This document shows positions 46,524 to 49,234 of a DNA stretch of 49,234 nucleotides, one piece after another (position 1 is the stretch's first letter; each line of letters starts with the position of its first letter). The stretch covers positions 1 through 49,234 of the forward strand of contig AZLU01000048.1 in the NCBI GenBank assembly GCA_002224055.1. Reading direction: 5' to 3'. Under the pieces are notes generated by a model. The model did not search any database and had not been told where the DNA came from. It saw nothing but the letters and a program-made list of their open reading frames with translations. The stretch comes from Pezizomycotina sp. ARF18. Lineage: Eukaryota > Ascomycota. The position numbers were made by a program, and so were the translations under genes.

Positions 46524-49234
46524 TTAGACCCTCCTCATGCGGCTCCAGCCGTCCGTTTTGACCTCGCATCGAACCTCCATGACGATTTCGCTGGCATCTG
46601 TTACGACATCGGAACCCGTTCCGATCACTTTGATAGTCCAGTCGGCAAATGGCGTAGGCTGCATGTACAGCTCCGGATGAACGAACTGGCCATCCATAAC
46701 TATATGATCATTTGGCCCATGGGGATCCTGCTGAGATGGTCGATACTTCCACTGTAGCTTCGTGTCATCAGATACGAAAGCCATTGGTGCGGCTCCTTTC
46801 TTGATCGGCTTATCCATAAAATGACCGCTGACTTTAATATCGACGTTTACTTGCTGTGCTTTCGTGCTTAGAAGTATAGGCGGACATTTTGAAGGCGCAC
46901 GCGCGTGTATTGAGTAAAAGTCGTAGAATTGACCGGTATATTGAATGTTATTGGTCGACCGTTCGCCAGTTGAGTTTTCCAGTCAAAAGGAAAATGCTAT
47001 TTTTATCTCGCGAAGAAAGGAGAATGTTCCGGTCTGAGACTGAACGCGCGAAATAGCGTTATTTACTGCGGCCTGTTAACTCTTGTGCCTTTCCGACGTA
47101 CACGCCGGTTGGCGACATAACGGGTACTGGAGCGATACCGCCGTCGTCAAGAGAGTAGTACTTGTAAGCTGCCAAATACTGTGCGTAATCGATGGCAACC
47201 CATGATCTTATGCTCATGAGCCGGTCGAACATGGCCTTTTGAAAGTTGTATAGATGTTTGGTTGTGTCATGGAATTTATATAGCCTTTTACTGTTGTGAC
47301 TGATCCTGAGCAGCTGTACGTTGCATTTTTGCGCGCATGTACTCGTCCGCTGTTTGCGCATAGGCCGCTTCGGCGACAAGGATAGCCTTACCCAGTTCGG
47401 GCATCGAACGTAAAGCTTGGAAATACTCTTTCGCTCCAGAAATCTCTTTGTCTTTATGGAGTCCCATGAGTCGGTACTTGCATGTAGAATATATCCCACT
47501 GCGCTTTCATATTGGGTGCATCCGAGATTGTGCGGAAATTCATCCTAGGCTTAGTGGGATACCTTGCCAAATTCTCCGTTTGGGTTGAGCTTCTCCATGG
47601 CTTCCAGCGTTTTCTTGATGATCTTAACAGCGTTGTTAATGTTTTCTATCATGGTTTGACATCGGAAAGCGTCTTTAACATCTTGGCGGAGGTGGATAGG
47701 ATCTTCTCCCGTCCTTGACCGCAGAGGTCAATATTCCCGCGACCTCGAACCGTCTTTGGCGCCATCGCTGGCGCCGCTTCCGGCATAGCCACGCTAATCG
47801 CGATTTCGGCTACGAACTCTACATTGCCGTGAAGATCTCAAACGCCATCTTTAGCTTTTGCTTGTCTTGAAGACTTCTATTCCGCGTTGAAAGCGGGCTC
47901 ATATAGAGTTTACGTCTTCGGCGATGTACTGGAACGTTTGACGCCCTCGTTCATGGACTGCTCTGCGCTATCCATTTTCTCTTGGCTTGCCTCTCAAGAA
48001 ATTCGTACTGCGTTGTCGCAAGTTGATTGGTTGTACAAAGGAGCGGACATATCCTGAGCATCTTGCTTAGATTTTTCTAGAGCAGCAAAATTTTGGAACT
48101 TGTTCTCGAAATCCGTCGCCAGACAGACGAACTGCAGGTTTTCTTTAGTGAGTTCTTGATGTCCAAGTTCGCACGTATGACTCTGAGATATCAGAAATAT
48201 GGCAAGGGCGACTCAGCAGGGTTGTGGATTGTATGTATAGATTATACGTCTCAGGAGTCGGCAGTGGTATTTCCGGATGAAGGAAACTATGGTCGACTGC
48301 TGTCTGCCTATTCCGTATCCATCCAGCGAAGGCCAGCATGAGCTGAAATTGCAAAAGCCGCGGGAGATCACTGTTGTGAAAGCAGTAAGTATTTCTATCG
48401 TAATCTTCATTACGGCCTGAGGAAAAGATACGAGAGGTAATAAGAATGCCGAACTTACTCTTCGACGAAACCATTTTGGCGTCGCTTTCAAATCTCCCAT
48501 GTAATCATTCGACGCAAGCAATTTATTCGGCAAGCCAACGTGCTCTACTGTCACTTTAGACTCCTTTCCTTCTCAACGTTGACGATTGCCACTACTTCTC
48601 AAGCTGAGAGGGAACTTGAGCTACCGTCGCTCCCGCGAAGTTGACAGTGAAATCATCCGGGAGCCTCGGACCTAAATAACTAGCGTAACGCGAGAGGTAT
48701 ACTTAAGTTTCAATGCCGTCGGCCCCACGAGGCGGCGACAGTAATATATACCGTTGCATGGCCGTGTACTCGATCGGTGCGTCGGTGTAGGTTATTGGTG
48801 CGGCGAAAGGTAAAGGAACGCTGTTTGCTTAGCTCGGATAGCCTTGTTGGCTTCTGTCATGGCGTGCGAGAGATCGTGGTAAGGCTTTCGGTAGAAAGAA
48901 ACTAGACGGCATCTTCGCGTCAGTAAAAAAAAGTATCTTATGAGGGAGATCATATTGCGGAAGAATCACCTTATTTTCGTTCTTGCTCCGCTTGCTTTCG
49001 TATATCTCTGGTGCGTATTGTGTGAGTTTGATCTGATCTAGAATATTGTATAAGAAGCGATAGATCTGTGCTTGCAGATTGGCGATCCTTAAGTGTAGGC
49101 GAGGCGATGCTGACGAGAGGAGGAACAATGAAACTACGACTGTTATAAGAGCTTCATACTTCTTGAATGCCCTTGCTGGCAACCCCACACGCGGAAGGAA
49201 TTTGTCTTATAATCTTCGGTTTTTAATTAGAGGA
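46524..49234 (-). CDS. Large protein gene running off the right edge, helix-rich with C-terminal beta-type region
   Basis: A run of coding-like minus-strand segments in changing frames covers the right end. From the edge inward: FKKYEALITVVVSLFLL near 49150; LQAQIYRFLYNILDQIKLTQ; PITYTDAPIEYTAMQRYILL near 48790; KVTVEHVGLPNKLLASNDY near 48530; long helical stretches (ENINNAVKIIKKTLEAMEKL near 47620, EYFQALRSMPELGKAILV near 47390); and MSIRSWVAIDYAQYLAAYKY near 47180. The C-terminus holds ITFNIPVNSTTFTQYTRVRL near 46950 and LYMQPTPFADWTIKVIG near 46640, with a stop at 46524. I recall this order (helical stalk, Ala/Tyr-rich segment, beta-sandwich with TPFxxW) from very large fungal and bacterial proteins of unknown role, some distantly like Tc-complex A subunits; this is weak. 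Many shifts: decayed, or read errors. Confidence 0.45.

Noticed and set aside
1-49234. Search for tRNA, rRNA, CRISPR and bacterial promoters
   Set aside because: No cloverleaf-like gene, no regularly spaced repeats and no rRNA-like sequence noticed; the gene structure is eukaryotic.

Overview
The window looks like accessory, repeat-rich chromatin of a filamentous ascomycete (Pezizomycotina). The evidence is short introns of 74-149 bases with GTAAGT-like donors, CTAAC-like branch sites and TAG/CAG acceptors; a Pth11/fungal-rhodopsin-type membrane protein; F-box-like genes; many small signal-peptide proteins; and AT-rich duplicated DNA whose copies differ mainly by C-to-T and G-to-A changes, as repeat-induced point mutation (RIP) leaves behind. 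I saw no rRNA, tRNA, CRISPR array or bacterial-style operon. Gene families were recognised by eye only.

Layout. 1-6.0 kb: the end of an unknown gene, a mutated 460-base tandem duplication and AT-rich relic DNA. 6.0-11.8 kb: three minus-strand genes for secreted cysteine-rich proteins that share a knottin-like cysteine framework. Between them they hold six modules, at least four of which are split by a phase-1 intron at the same place. 12.4-15.3 kb: a small acidic secreted protein and two unrecognised genes. 16.5-24.2 kb: a degenerate F-box-like gene, a secreted protein of about 170 residues and two paralogous F-box-like genes. 25-27.8 kb: a direct repeat, a membrane-anchored DUF4097-type protein and a foldback element. 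27.8-32.8 kb: nothing I can name. 32.8-35.8 kb: a tandem array of three related small secreted proteins in increasing states of decay. 37.3-39.8 kb: a fungal-rhodopsin gene facing a metallo-beta-lactamase-fold gene. 40.7-41.5 kb: a terminal-inverted-repeat element. 41.7-49.2 kb: unrecognised minus-strand genes, including a large one running off the right edge.

Two themes dominate. First, the window is rich in secreted cysteine-containing proteins arranged as local duplications (knottin-like family at 6-12 kb, a second family at 33-36 kb) and surrounded by repeats, the pattern of a fast-evolving effector-type compartment. Secretion and cysteine frameworks are seen; any role in host or microbial interaction is inference. 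Second, nearly every recognisable gene is interrupted by apparent one-base losses, often next to homopolymers, and some carry in-frame stops. Many of these look like consensus errors of a long-read assembly, but real pseudogenes are probably present too. Coordinates given as CDS are therefore gene spans, including introns and apparent frameshifts.
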